DNA from: Thioclava sp. JE_KL1
Lineage (GTDB): Bacteria > Pseudomonadota > Alphaproteobacteria > Rhodobacterales > Rhodobacteraceae
Assembly: GCF_009296265.1 (NCBI RefSeq)
Contig: NZ_WBJS01000008.1
Coordinates: 1 to 64,000 of the forward strand
Length of the DNA: 64,000 bases
Direction of reading: 5' to 3'
Shown: positions 54,514-63,445 of the stretch, in pieces
Numbering within the stretch: the first letter of the stretch is position 1
How the letters are laid out: every line of letters begins with the position of its first letter
Position numbers and translations under genes: made by a program
The notes under the pieces: model-generated
Seen by the model: the letters and a program-made list of their open reading frames with translations, nothing else
What the model was told of the DNA's origin: nothing
Databases searched by the model: none

Positions 54514-54556
54514 GTCGCCGGTTGGTCCGCGGACCGATGGCGCACCAACCGGCGAC
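54514..54556 (+). repeat. Strong hairpin between betB and betA
   Basis: Perfect 13-bp inverted repeat: GTCGCCGGTTGGT (54514-54526) and ACCAACCGGCGAC (54544-54556). The loop side includes the 12-bp palindrome GGTCCGCGGACC (54524-54535). It is followed not by Ts but by a GGGATATTT segment and the betA ribosome site, so a role in mRNA processing or differential expression is more likely than full termination. Confidence 0.7.
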
Positions 54557-54585
54557 CCCCGGGATATTTCCGCCAAGGGGAAGAT

Positions 54586-56241
54586 ATGAGTGTTTCGGCA
54601 GAATTTGTGATCGTAGGCGCAGGCTCGGGTGGCTCGGCGCTGGCGTATCGGCTCGCGGAAGCGGGGCGCGACGTGGTGGTGATCGAGCATGGCGGCTCGG
54701 ATGCGGGGCCGTTCATCCAGATGCCCGGCGCGCTGAGCTATCCGATGAATATGGGGATCTACGACTGGGGCTTTCAGTCGGAACCCGAAGAGCATCTGGG
54801 CGGGCGGCGTCTTGCGACTCCGCGCGGCAAGGTGCTGGGCGGCTCGTCGAGCATCAACGGCATGGTCTATGTCCGGGGCCACGCGCGCGATTTCGACCAC
54901 TGGGAAGAAAGCGGCGCAACCGGCTGGGGCTATGCCGATGTGTTGCCCTATTACAAGCGGATGGAGCATTGGCATGGCGGCGAAGAGACCGAGTGGCGTG
55001 GCCGTTCGGGGCCGCTGCATGTGACGCGCGGGCCGCGCGCCAATCCGCTGTTCGACGCTTTCGTGGCGGCAGGCAAGGCGGCGGGCTATCCGGTGACCGA
55101 GGATTACAACGGCCAGCAGCAGGAAGGCTTCGGGCCGATGGAGGCCACGATCTACAAGGGGCGGCGCTGGTCGGCGGCCAATGCCTATCTGCGCCCGGCG
55201 CTTAAGACCGGGAAGCTGCGGATCGTGCGCGGTCTGGCGCGGCGCGTCGTCTTCGACGGCAAGAAGGCTGTCGGCGTCGAGATCAAGCGCAAGGGGCAGG
55301 TCGAGGTGGTCCGGGCGAGCTCCGAGGTCGTGCTGGCCGCTAGCTCGATCAACACGCCGAAGCTGTTGATGCTCTCGGGCGTGGGTCCGGCAGAGCATCT
55401 GCGCGACCATGGTGTCGAGGTTCTGGCGGATCGCCCGGGTGTGGGCGCGAACCTGCAGGATCACCTTGAGATCTATATGCAATTCGCCGCCAAACAGCCG
55501 GTGACGCTGTTCAAATACTGGAACCTCTACGGCAAGGCCCGGGTGGGCGCGCAGTGGCTGTTTACGAAGGGCGGGCTCGGCGCGTCGAACCAGTTCGAGA
55601 GCTGCGCTTTCATCCGCTCGGATGCCGGGATCGACTATCCGGATATCCAGTATCACTTCCTGCCGATCGCGGTGCGCTATGACGGCAAGGCCGCTGCCGA
55701 GGGGCATGGCTTCCAGGCGCATGTCGGGCCGATGCGTTCGAAATCGCGCGGGCATGTGCGGCTCAGCTCGGGCAATCCCGAGGCCAAGCCCGAGATCAAG
55801 TTCAATTACATGAGCCATCCCGACGACTGGGCCGAGTTCCGCAAATGCGTGCGGCTGACGCGGGAAATCTTTGCCCAAGGTCCGATGGCCGCGCATGTGA
55901 AGCACGAGATCCAGCCCGGCGCTGCGGTCGAGACGGATGAGCAGATCGACGCCTTCATCCGCGAGCACGCCGAGAGCGCCTATCACCCCTGCGGCACCGC
56001 GAAGATGGGGGCGGCGGACGATCCGAGTGCCGTCGTCGATCCCGAAGGGCGCGTGATCGGGGTTGAGGGGCTGCGGGTCGCTGACAGCTCGGTCTTCCCG
56101 CGCATCACCAATGGCAACCTGAACGCGCCTTCGATCATGGTGGGCGAGAAGATGGCCGATCACCTGCTGGGCCGGGCGCCGCTCGCGCGCGAGAATCTTG
56201 AGCCGTGGATTGCGCCGAACTGGCAGGTGGCGCAGCGCTGA
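54586..56241 (+). CDS. betA: Choline dehydrogenase
   Basis: 551 residues, GMC flavoprotein: [20 protein letters not shown] at the N-terminus, [18 protein letters not shown], the PROSITE-2 type [18 protein letters not shown], and the C-terminal HPCGTAKMG and [17 protein letters not shown]. It oxidises choline to betaine aldehyde at the membrane. AGGGGAAG fixes ATG 54586; the open frame extends 29 codons upstream into the hairpin. Confidence 0.94.
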   Translation: MSVSAEFVIVGAGSGGSALAYRLAEAGRDVVVIEHGGSDAGPFIQMPGALSYPMNMGIYDWGFQSEPEEHLGGRRLATPRGKVLGGSSSINGMVYVRGHARDFDHWEESGATGWGYADVLPYYKRMEHWHGGEETEWRGRSGPLHVTRGPRANPLFDAFVAAGKAAGYPVTEDYNGQQQEGFGPMEATIYKGRRWSAANAYLRPALKTGKLRIVRGLARRVVFDGKKAVGVEIKRKGQVEVVRASSEVVLAASSINTPKLLMLSGVGPAEHLRDHGVEVLADRPGVGANLQDHLEIYMQFAAKQPVTLFKYWNLYGKARVGAQWLFTKGGLGASNQFESCAFIRSDAGIDYPDIQYHFLPIAVRYDGKAAAEGHGFQAHVGPMRSKSRGHVRLSSGNPEAKPEIKFNYMSHPDDWAEFRKCVRLTREIFAQGPMAAHVKHEIQPGAAVETDEQIDAFIREHAESAYHPCGTAKMGAADDPSAVVDPEGRVIGVEGLRVADSSVFPRITNGNLNAPSIMVGEKMADHLLGRAPLARENLEPWIAPNWQVAQR

Positions 56242-56242
56242 T

Positions 56243-56626
56243 CTAACCGTTCTTGCGGCGCGGGAGGTTGAGGGCATAGCGCCCCGGCCCTTGCGCTGCG
56301 AGGATCAAAAGCCCGCCCGCGATTGCCCAATTCTTCACGAAGATCGTCACCTGCCACGGGTCGGCGCGCAGCTGCCAATGAAACCAGCTGGTGAAGATGC
56401 AATACGCGGCGAGGACAAGGGCCCAAGCCCGCACCTTCGGGCCGAAGATCAGGCCGAACGCCGCGATCAGATTGAACAGCGCCACAGGCCAGACCAGCCA
56501 GCCGGGCAGGCCGAGCCAGCTGATCATCTCCTCCACCATCTGCGGGTCGCTGATTTTCTGCACCGCGCCGCCGAAGAACAGCAGCGCGATCAGGATGCGG
56601 CCGATCAGGTTGAGTGCGTCGGACAT
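56243..56626 (-). CDS. DoxX-family membrane protein
   Basis: 127 residues, four membrane helices; IGRILIALLFFGGAVQKI and WLGLPGWLVWPVALFNLIAA match DoxX. Such proteins are linked to redox or stress functions without a settled mechanism. Convergent with betA, one base between stops. Confidence 0.8.
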   Translation of the reverse strand: MSDALNLIGRILIALLFFGGAVQKISDPQMVEEMISWLGLPGWLVWPVALFNLIAAFGLIFGPKVRAWALVLAAYCIFTSWFHWQLRADPWQVTIFVKNWAIAGGLLILAAQGPGRYALNLPRRKNG

Positions 56627-56706
56627 GTGGGGCTCCCAAGTTTCGCGTTTACTATTCAGCTACGAAATCTGTTGCGTGCGAGATCAGTTCCGCCGATATC
56701 TGGGGC

Positions 56707-57357
56707 ATGTTAAGGATTTGTTCACTCCTCGTTCTTCTGGCGGTGCCCGCCGCCTCGCAGCTTTCGGCGGCCACGGTGACCGGTCTGCCGCGCGTCGTCG
56801 ATGGCGATACGCTGGTGGTCCAGAACACGCGGGTGCGGCTTTTCGGGATCGACGCGCCGGAGGCGAAGCAAAGCTGCAAGACGGCGCAGGGTGTGCGCTG
56901 GGCCTGCGGACGGGCGGCGACGGCGGAGCTGCAGCGGCTTGCGGGGCAGGGGGGGCGCTGCTCGGGCGATGAGGAAGATCGCTACGGGCGGCTGATCGCG
57001 GTGTGCCGGGCAGGCGGGCGCGACCTGAATGCCGAGATGGTCGCGCGCGGGGCGGCCTTCGCCTATCGGAAATATTCGCGCGATTATGTGTCGCAGGAGG
57101 AGCGGGCGCGGCGCGCGGGGCTCGGTGTCTGGCAGGGCGCGGCGCAGCGCCCCGCAGAGGTGCGTGCCGCGGCCAAGATACAGAATCCGCCGGGAAATTG
57201 CGCGATCAAAGGCAATATTTCCGGGCGCGGACGGCTCTATCATCTGCCGGGCACGCGCGCTTATGCCGCCACGCGGATCAACGAGGCCAAGGGCGAGCGG
57301 TGGTTCTGCTCGGAAGCCGAGGCAAAATCGGCCGGATGGCGTCGCGCGGGCGGCTGA
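56707..57357 (+). CDS. Secreted thermonuclease-like (SNase) protein
   Basis: 216 residues: signal peptide (ICSLLVLLAVPAASQLSAA), then an SNase OB-fold with VVDGDTLVV, VRLFGIDAPE, DRYGRLIAVC and LNAEMVARGAAFAYRKYSRD, giving the catalytic Arg/Glu/Arg set. The C-terminal region has paired Cys and ends SEAEAKSAGWRRA. It is probably an extracytoplasmic nuclease. ATG 56707 fits the signal peptide; the open frame upstream is longer. Confidence 0.82.
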   Translation: MLRICSLLVLLAVPAASQLSAATVTGLPRVVDGDTLVVQNTRVRLFGIDAPEAKQSCKTAQGVRWACGRAATAELQRLAGQGGRCSGDEEDRYGRLIAVCRAGGRDLNAEMVARGAAFAYRKYSRDYVSQEERARRAGLGVWQGAAQRPAEVRAAAKIQNPPGNCAIKGNISGRGRLYHLPGTRAYAATRINEAKGERWFCSEAEAKSAGWRRAGG

Positions 57358-57428
57358 TTTGATGCGCATCAAGGTGGGCCGAGTCGCGCTGGCCTAATGT
57401 CGACCCGACAGCAAGGAAAGGGAGCGAC

Positions 57429-57674
57429 ATGGCCAATACGCCGCACACGCTGCAAGAAGAATTCCCGACGAAACTCGATCGGATTCACGAGTTGAAAATC
57501 TCCAACGCGCATTTTGCAAAATTGTTGGACGATTACGACGCGCTCAACGATCGCGTGCACCGGGCCGAGACGAATGTGGAGCCGATGGACAGCTTGGCCG
57601 AGACCGACCTGCGCAAGCAACGCGCCGCGGTGAAGGACGAGATCGCGCGGATGCTGGGCACCGCCGACGCCTGA
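57429..57674 (+). CDS. YdcH family protein (DUF465)
   Basis: 81 residues, one helical hairpin: TLQEEFPTKLDRIHELKISN and HFAKLLDDYDALNDRVHRAE, then LRKQRAAVKDEIARML, the DUF465 pattern. Function unknown. AAGGAAAGGGAG precedes the ATG; a strong terminator follows. Confidence 0.85.
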   Translation: MANTPHTLQEEFPTKLDRIHELKISNAHFAKLLDDYDALNDRVHRAETNVEPMDSLAETDLRKQRAAVKDEIARMLGTADA

Positions 57675-57703
57675 GTTGTAGGGTAACGAGTGATTTTGGT
57701 GAG

Positions 57704-57735
57704 ACGCCTCGGGGCTTCGGCCCCGGGGCGTTTTT
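57704..57735. terminator. Strong hairpin terminator between ydcH and pccR
   Basis: A 12-bp stem (57704-57715 with 57720-57731, one G-U) around a TTCG loop, followed by five Ts on the plus strand. Genes converge here, so it may also act for pccR. Confidence 0.92.
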
Positions 57736-59130
57736 CTATGCGATGTCGTAGGGCAGAAGGCCGCGGTGGTCGGGGTCGACATGCAGGCGGCGTTCCAGCG
57801 GCGGAACCGAGCGCTGGTGGCAGTCCTTGCGCTCGCAGATCCGGCAGGAGATCCCGATCGGCTGGTAGGCCTTGGGATTGCCGAGCTCCATATCGTCGGC
57901 ATAGACGAGCCCCTTCGCGTGGCTCACCTCGCAGCCCAGACAGATCGCGTAACGCCGCACCGGCGCGGTGAAGCTGCCGCCCGATTTCGAGACGTCGCGC
58001 GCGAGGCAGAGGTAGCGAACGCCATCGGGGGTCTCGGCGAGTTGTCGCAGGAATTTCGTCGGTGTCTCAAAGGCTTGGTGGACGTTCCAGAGCGGGCAGG
58101 CGCCGCCGAACCGGGCGAATTGCAGCCGGGTCGCGGAGTGGCGCTTGGTGATCGTGCCGGCCTGATCGACGCGGACGAAGAAGAAGGGAATGCCCTTCGC
58201 GCCGGGCCGTTGCAGCGTCGAAAGCCGATGGGCGACCTGCTCCGTCGAGGCAGTGAAGATATCGCAGAGCCGCTCCAGATCGTGGCGCGTGTCCTGCGCC
58301 GCTTCGAGGAAGGGGCGATAGGGCAGCAGCGCCGCGCCCGCGAAGTAGTTGGCCAGGCCGATTTTGGCGATGGCGCGGGCGGTGTCGGACTGGAAGCGCG
58401 CGAGGTCGAGCGTGGCCTCCAACAGGTCGTTCTGGGTCATCAGCGCGACCTGATGGAGCAGTTGGAAGGCCTGCGTCGGGCGGCCCGCATGGGCGTTGAT
58501 CAGAAGGCGATTGCCGTCACGCTCGCGCAGCTGCGAAATGTCGGAAAACTGCACGTCGATGCCCCGTTTCGCGAGGGTGTCGATCGCATGAGGAATGGGC
58601 TCCAACCGATTGCCATCGCGGCAGGAATAGCGCTCGGCAGCGCGGTCGACGGCGTCGATGTAATTGTCGCAATAGTGGAAGAAGTCGCGGACCTCTTCCC
58701 AGGGGGAGACCACCGTTTGCGCGCCTTCGCGGCCCAGGGCTTCGTCGAGCGAGGCGAGGCGTTCATGGGTTTGGCGATAGGCGCGGTGTAGTTCGAGGAA
58801 GGACCGGGCGAGGGCGGGTGCATTGGACGCCGCGAGCCGCAGATCGGCCAGAGGCGGCGCGCCATCGGAGAAGATCGGGTCGGCCAGCGCCTCGCGCATG
58901 TCCGAGACCAGCCGTTCCGCATCGCCTGCCGAGAGCTCGGTCACGTCGAGGCCAAACTCGCTCGCCAGCGCCAGCACGACCTGCGCCGAGACCGGGCGGT
59001 GGTTGTTCTCCATCTGGTTGAGATAGGGCAGCGACACGCCGAGCCGCTCGGCGAAGGCTTTCTGGGTCAGGCCGAGGCGCGTGCGGGTCTCGCGCAGTTT
59101 CACACCGGCATAGAGTTTCTGAGTCGCCAT
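57736..59130 (-). CDS. pccR: Short-chain fatty acyl-CoA regulator (ScfR family, PccR)
   Basis: 464 residues: an N-terminal XRE-type helix-turn-helix (LGLTQKAFAERLGVSLPYLN) and the large ScfR effector region with Cys-rich C-terminus (CLGCEV; CRICERKDCHQR). Rhodobacter PccR activates propionyl-CoA carboxylase genes and binds TTTGCAAA half-sites; two such octamers and a degenerate one precede this gene, suggesting autoregulation. GGGAGGGG fixes the ATG at 59130. Divergent from pccB. Confidence 0.88.
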   Translation of the reverse strand: MATQKLYAGVKLRETRTRLGLTQKAFAERLGVSLPYLNQMENNHRPVSAQVVLALASEFGLDVTELSAGDAERLVSDMREALADPIFSDGAPPLADLRLAASNAPALARSFLELHRAYRQTHERLASLDEALGREGAQTVVSPWEEVRDFFHYCDNYIDAVDRAAERYSCRDGNRLEPIPHAIDTLAKRGIDVQFSDISQLRERDGNRLLINAHAGRPTQAFQLLHQVALMTQNDLLEATLDLARFQSDTARAIAKIGLANYFAGAALLPYRPFLEAAQDTRHDLERLCDIFTASTEQVAHRLSTLQRPGAKGIPFFFVRVDQAGTITKRHSATRLQFARFGGACPLWNVHQAFETPTKFLRQLAETPDGVRYLCLARDVSKSGGSFTAPVRRYAICLGCEVSHAKGLVYADDMELGNPKAYQPIGISCRICERKDCHQRSVPPLERRLHVDPDHRGLLPYDIA

Positions 59131-59141
59131 CTGCCCCTCCC

Positions 59142-59169
59142 TTTGCAAATGAATTTGTAGCTTTGCAAA
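59142..59169. promoter_or_regulatory. PccR-type boxes in front of pccR
   Basis: TTTGCAAA (59142-59149), four bases, TTTGTAGC (59154-59161, degenerate), then TTTGCAAA (59162-59169). Rhodobacter PccR is described as binding two TTTGCAAA octamers four bases apart. Confidence 0.6.
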
Positions 59170-59275
59170 CATTCGCCGTCAAACTTTCCCGAGTCTGAGG
59201 CGGCGTCACGGGATCAATCGGAGATACGCTGCGAGTGGCAACGGGCTTCGCAGTTATGCAATTCGCTATCCGTTA

Positions 59276-59294
59276 CTTGCCAATTATTTGCAAA
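59276..59294. promoter_or_regulatory. PccR-type box in front of pccB
   Basis: TTTGCAAA (59287-59294) with a weaker CTTGCCAA (59276-59283) three bases before it, 71 bp upstream of the pccB start. Confidence 0.55.
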
Positions 59295-59365
59295 TTTTCT
59301 CGAATCCCCTTTGTAAGATTGTTGCGTTCGGAATAGTGTGCCGGGAAATTATGCGGAGGACCCTC

Positions 59366-60898
59366 ATGAGAGACATCCTGAAGGAGCTGGAGCATCGGCG
59401 CGACGAAGCCCGCCTTGGTGGCGGCGAGAAACGCATCGAGGCGCAGCACAAGAAGGGCAAGCTGACCGCGCGCGAGCGGATCGAATTGCTGCTCGACGAG
59501 GGCTCTTTCGAAGAGTTCGACATGTTCAAAACCCATCGCTGCACCGATTTCGGGATGGAAGAGAGCAAGCCCTATGGCGACGGCGTCGTCACCGGCTGGG
59601 GCACCGTGAACGGGCGCATGGTCTATGTATTCTCGCAGGACTTCACGGTCTTCGGCGGCTCGCTGTCGGAAACCCATGCCGAGAAGATCTGCAAGATCAT
59701 GGATATGGCGGTGCAGAACGGTGCGCCGGTGATCGGGATCAACGATTCGGGCGGTGCGCGGATTCAGGAGGGTGTGGCCTCGCTTGCGGGCTACGCGGAC
59801 GTGTTCCAGCGCAACATCATGGCCTCGGGCGTGGTGCCGCAGATCAGCCTCATCATGGGCCCCTGTGCTGGTGGTGCGGTCTATTCGCCCGCGATGACGG
59901 ACTTCATCTTCATGGTGAAGGACACATCTTACATGTTCGTCACCGGCCCCGACGTGGTGAAGACGGTCACCAACGAGCATGTGACGGCCGAGGAGCTGGG
60001 CGGCGCGACCACGCATACCAAGAAAAGCTCGGTCGCCGATGGCGCCTATGAGAACGACGTCGAGGCGCTGTTCGAGACCCGCCGCTTGATCGACTTCCTG
60101 CCGCTGTCGAACCGCGAGAAGGCCCCCGTGCGGCCCTTCTTCGACGAGGTGGACCGGATCGAGGCGTCGCTCGACACGCTGGTGCCGTCGAACGCGAACA
60201 CCCCCTACGATATGAAGGAGCTGATCCTGAAAATCGCGGATGAGGGGGATTTCTTCGAGATTCAGAAGGATTTCGCGGGCAATATCATCACCGGTTTCAT
60301 CCGTCTCGAAGGTCAGACGGTCGGTGTGGTCGCGAACCAGCCGATGGTGCTGGCGGGCTGTCTGGACATCGATTCCAGCCGCAAGGCCGCGCGCTTCGTG
60401 CGCTTCTGCGACGCGTTCGAAATCCCGATCCTGACGCTTGTCGACGTGCCGGGCTTCCTGCCGGGTACCAGCCAGGAATATAACGGCGTCATCAAGCATG
60501 GCGCGAAGCTGCTGTTCGCCTATGGCGAGGCGACCGTGCCGAAGGTCACCGTCATTACCCGCAAGGCTTACGGTGGCGCTTACGACGTTATGTCTTCCAA
60601 GCACCTGCGCGGCGATTTCAACTACGCCTGGCCGACCGCGGAAATCGCGGTGATGGGCGCCAAGGGCGCGGTCGAAATTCTCTATCGCTCGGAGCTGGGC
60701 GAACCCGAGAAGATCGCCAAGCGCACCGCCGATTACGAGGACCGGTTCGCGAACCCGTTCGTGGCGGCCGAGAAGGGCTTCATCGACGAGGTGATCCAGC
60801 CGCGCTCGACGCGTCGCCGGGTGGCCCGTGCCTTCGCGGCGCTGCGCTCGAAGAAGCTGTCCAACCCGTGGAAGAAGCACGATAACATCCCGCTCTGA
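59366..60898 (+). CDS. pccB: Propionyl-CoA carboxylase beta subunit (carboxyltransferase)
   Basis: 510 residues: carboxyltransferase core with [64 protein letters not shown], and [20 protein letters not shown] with [14 protein letters not shown]. It transfers CO2 from biotin to propionyl-CoA to give methylmalonyl-CoA. GGAGGA precedes ATG 59366. pccA starts 2.5 kb downstream on the same strand. Confidence 0.95.
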   Translation: MRDILKELEHRRDEARLGGGEKRIEAQHKKGKLTARERIELLLDEGSFEEFDMFKTHRCTDFGMEESKPYGDGVVTGWGTVNGRMVYVFSQDFTVFGGSLSETHAEKICKIMDMAVQNGAPVIGINDSGGARIQEGVASLAGYADVFQRNIMASGVVPQISLIMGPCAGGAVYSPAMTDFIFMVKDTSYMFVTGPDVVKTVTNEHVTAEELGGATTHTKKSSVADGAYENDVEALFETRRLIDFLPLSNREKAPVRPFFDEVDRIEASLDTLVPSNANTPYDMKELILKIADEGDFFEIQKDFAGNIITGFIRLEGQTVGVVANQPMVLAGCLDIDSSRKAARFVRFCDAFEIPILTLVDVPGFLPGTSQEYNGVIKHGAKLLFAYGEATVPKVTVITRKAYGGAYDVMSSKHLRGDFNYAWPTAEIAVMGAKGAVEILYRSELGEPEKIAKRTADYEDRFANPFVAAEKGFIDEVIQPRSTRRRVARAFAALRSKKLSNPWKKHDNIPL

Positions 60899-60906
60899 GG
60901 AGGCGC

Positions 60907-61428
60907 ATGACGGGCAGGCCGAGGATCACGACGCTCTTGCCCGGCGCTCTCGCCGGGCTGGTGCTGGCGTCTCCGGCGCCGGCTCAGGAGCTGCGGGAGG
61001 TGACCCCGGTGCCCGATTACGGTGCGGTGATGCATCCGGGCAATCTGGGTGAGGATCTGGGGCCGGGCGATGGGCCGGAGGGGACCAAGGGCGATGCGAT
61101 CCCAGTCCCGTCCGGGCAGAAGGTCTGGTGGATCGACGTGATCCATAACGAGGCCGGGCCGGACGGGCTGACCTATCGCTTTCGTTTCCTCGCGCCGCAG
61201 ATCGGAGGGCGCAGTCCGCTGTCCTCCGATATCGCGCTGCAGGATATCGAGGCGCTGTGCAACGGGTGGGTGGTGCCGCGCCTGCCGCAGCCCGGTCCGG
61301 AGCCCGCGCAGGTGATGGTGAGCCTGTCGGACCAGATCGTGCCGTTCGGCGATGCCGCCCCCGAGGTGGTGCAATATTTCGACAGCTTTTCCGTCGAGGA
61401 CGGAAACTGCGTTTGGGAGTTTTTCTGA
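60907..61428 (+). CDS. Periplasmic hypothetical protein (possibly DUF6497)
   Basis: 173 residues with a signal peptide (LPGALAGLVLASPAPAQ), then GQKVWWIDVIHNEAGPDGLT and YRFRFLAPQIG, and two Cys near 119 and 169. It sits 8 bp after pccB with GGAGG, so it is co-transcribed. I recall similar genes beside pccB in Rhodobacterales under DUF6497 but cannot verify this. Function unknown. Confidence 0.68.
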   Translation: MTGRPRITTLLPGALAGLVLASPAPAQELREVTPVPDYGAVMHPGNLGEDLGPGDGPEGTKGDAIPVPSGQKVWWIDVIHNEAGPDGLTYRFRFLAPQIGGRSPLSSDIALQDIEALCNGWVVPRLPQPGPEPAQVMVSLSDQIVPFGDAAPEVVQYFDSFSVEDGNCVWEFF

Positions 61429-61639
61429 TGGCTTTGGCCGGAACCGCAGATCACAGCTTGGAGGGCATGATGCCGGGGCGCGCGCAAGCGCAGCCGCTCA
61501 CGGCGAAATCGCGCTTTCGTGAGCGGGATTTGCAGGCTAACCTGCCCTTGGGGAAAGCAATTTCGGTCCCCGCATTGAAACGGGTCGTGCCGAACCTCGC
61601 CGAGATCGGGGCGGGCGCCCCCTTGGACAGGAGAACGAC

Positions 61640-61759
61640 ATGTCGAAAGCTCTCATCGCGCTTGGCCTCGTGGCCTTCGTCGCAGCCTGCGCACCCAAGC
61701 CTGAGCCCGCGCCGGTGGCCGTCACCACCGAGCCGACCTACACCGGCAAGTACAAATAA
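61640..61759 (+). CDS. Very small lipoprotein
   Basis: 39 residues: MSKALIALGLVAFVAAC gives a lipobox (VAAC), then PKPEPAPVAVTTEPTYTGKY and K. AGGAGAAC precedes the ATG. It closely resembles the first 40 residues of the lipoprotein at 61913, so it is a short paralogue. Confidence 0.7.
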   Translation: MSKALIALGLVAFVAACAPKPEPAPVAVTTEPTYTGKYK

Positions 61760-61912
61760 TCTGCGTGCGGGGCGGGGCGGCAGCCGTCGCCTTGCCCCCG
61801 CGATCCCTGCGGGAGCCGTGGCGTTGTGTGATACGCCATACGGTTACCTAGCGGCAATTATCCTTCCAGAGTATGCTCTTAGCCATTCCAACAAAGAATG
61901 GGGGAGAGTGAG

Positions 61913-62284
61913 ATGGTCCGAATTTCTCTGGGCGCGCTTGCCTGCGCGGCTCTGCTTGTGGGCTGTGCGCCCAAACCGGAGCCTGCACCTGTCACCGTTG
62001 AGCCGGTCTATACCGGCAAATATGGCGGCCCCGTCGCCAGTGGCGGCTCCTGCCGACCGACTGGACGGCTCGTCGACTCGCAATACCCGGCTTCCGTGCC
62101 CGACTGTCCGCTCGAATGCGGACCGCTCGAGACTGCCACGGCGGCAACAACGCAGCGACCGGCACAATGTGTGCCCGAGCCGCGCGGCGGATCGACCCAA
62201 CGTCAGCCGACACCTGGCACGCCAACTTCTTCGACCGACCCGACCGGTGGGAACCAGAACCGAAATCAAACGGGTCAACAATGA
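61913..62284 (+). CDS. Small lipoprotein, longer paralogue
   Basis: 123 residues with lipobox LLVGC (Cys18), then PKPEPAPVTVEPVYTGKYGG as in the 39-residue neighbour, four further Cys, and a Pro/Thr/Gln-rich tail ending QNRNQTGQQ. GGGGGAGAG precedes ATG 61913. It could be an envelope lipoprotein; no family known. Confidence 0.65.
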   Translation: MVRISLGALACAALLVGCAPKPEPAPVTVEPVYTGKYGGPVASGGSCRPTGRLVDSQYPASVPDCPLECGPLETATAATTQRPAQCVPEPRGGSTQRQPTPGTPTSSTDPTGGNQNRNQTGQQ

Positions 62285-62344
62285 AGGCGTAACGCATAAG
62301 CTCAGCACGCGCCGTCCCAACATCTTCAAAGGGGAGGGCGCGTC

Positions 62345-62737
62345 ATGCTGAAGCATCGCGGTTTCCCGTCGCGGTTACCCTCGACGGATTATCAATTCAC
62401 CATTCGCCGTGCCAACAAGAAAGGCGCGACGAAGCTCATCCGGCGTGAACGCTACGCCGATCGCGGTCATGGCGATCGCAAGGCCGATGCGGGCTTCATG
62501 GCCGCGCTTTGGGCGCAGTTCGGCGAAGAGCCGTTCGAGCGCGGCAATCTCGATGCGGGCCGGTTGAGCTGGCTCTTCGGGCGCGAGGTGTTGGCTGCCG
62601 AAGACCCGTTCGATCCAGAAAGCTACGAGGCGCTTCTCAAAATCGACGTGAAACGCGCGGAAGCCTCCTTCCCGGAGGTCTTCGCCGATCCCGACGCCTT
62701 TACCTTCGATGATGACGAGGATGAGGATTGGGCATGA
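62345..62737 (+). CDS. Hypothetical soluble protein
   Basis: 130 residues: a basic N-terminal third (FTIRRANKKGATKLIRRERY), then a helical domain and an acidic end (FTFDDDEDEDWA). GGGGAGGG precedes the ATG. It lies in the pcc locus, 60 bp after the lipoprotein gene. No family recognised. Confidence 0.6.
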   Translation: MLKHRGFPSRLPSTDYQFTIRRANKKGATKLIRRERYADRGHGDRKADAGFMAALWAQFGEEPFERGNLDAGRLSWLFGREVLAAEDPFDPESYEALLKIDVKRAEASFPEVFADPDAFTFDDDEDEDWA

Positions 62738-63086
62738 TTTCGCTGATGTCCTGCGCGAAATGGCGGCATGCCGCCGAACCTCATGGTTGCAAGGATTTCG
62801 CCTTTGCAATCGCCGGTGCGCGCGGTCACATTGAGCGGGCAAGCCGTACTGTCCCCAACACCCGCGGCTTGTTTAATATCCCTACCCCTTCCCTATTCCT
62901 GCGGCCTGATCTTATGGTCGGGCCGCAGCTTTTTTCTTCGCAGGGTCAAGGGGGGCTCCGCCAAGATGTGAAGGGGAGCGGCGATAGCTCGCCGATGGGG
63001 CTTCAGCTCGCGTTTTCGCCGTTGGCTTTTCACGGCGCCGCGATAAACTCGCGTCCAATCATAACCGCTATTGGAGGCAGTTTCCC
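62738..63086. other. Gene-free stretch of 349 bp with a terminator
   Basis: Contains the hairpin at 62899-62935 and, after it, presumably the promoter of the glycine-zipper lipoprotein gene. No gene was seen. Confidence 0.55.
62899..62935 (+). terminator. Rho-independent terminator
   Basis: A 13-bp stem (62899-62911 with 62916-62928, two G-U pairs), TTAT loop, then a run of Ts. It probably ends transcripts of the gene at 62345. Confidence 0.85.
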
Positions 63087-63293
63087 ATGCGTAAAACCCC
63101 GATCCTTCTTGTCCTTGCCGGCCTCGCTCTCGCAGGCTGCATGCAAACCGACGGCCAGCGCGCCCTCGCCGGTGCGGCCGGCGGCGCGATCATCGCGGAT
63201 GCGACCGACAACAACGCGCTCACCGGCGCGGCTCTCGGCGCGCTCGCGGGCACGTATTGCGACGACGCAGGCGTCTGCCAGCGCTCGTACTAA
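63087..63293 (+). CDS. Glycine-zipper lipoprotein
   Basis: 68 residues: signal and lipobox LALAGC (Cys18), then Gly/Ala-rich helices (ALAGAAGGAIIADATDNNAL, TGAALGALAG) like the glycine-zipper motif of small outer-membrane lipoproteins, and two C-terminal Cys. GGAGG precedes the ATG. A terminator follows. Confidence 0.72.
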   Translation: MRKTPILLVLAGLALAGCMQTDGQRALAGAAGGAIIADATDNNALTGAALGALAGTYCDDAGVCQRSY

Positions 63294-63333
63294 GCACATC
63301 TGCGCGGCTCTGACCGCGTCCGATCGCTATTCG

Positions 63334-63370
63334 ACCGCCATCGGGGCTGCGCGCTCCGGTGGCGGTTTTT
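63334..63370 (+). terminator. Rho-independent terminator
   Basis: An 11-bp stem (63334-63344 with 63356-63366, one G-U), 11-base loop, T-run. It separates the lipoprotein gene from pccA, so pccA needs its own promoter. Confidence 0.82.
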
Positions 63371-63445
63371 CTTTTGTCTCACATCATGAACACGACACGC
63401 GGGGCGGGGGGATGCCCCTCCCGCACCGGAAGGGAAGGGCCTGAC

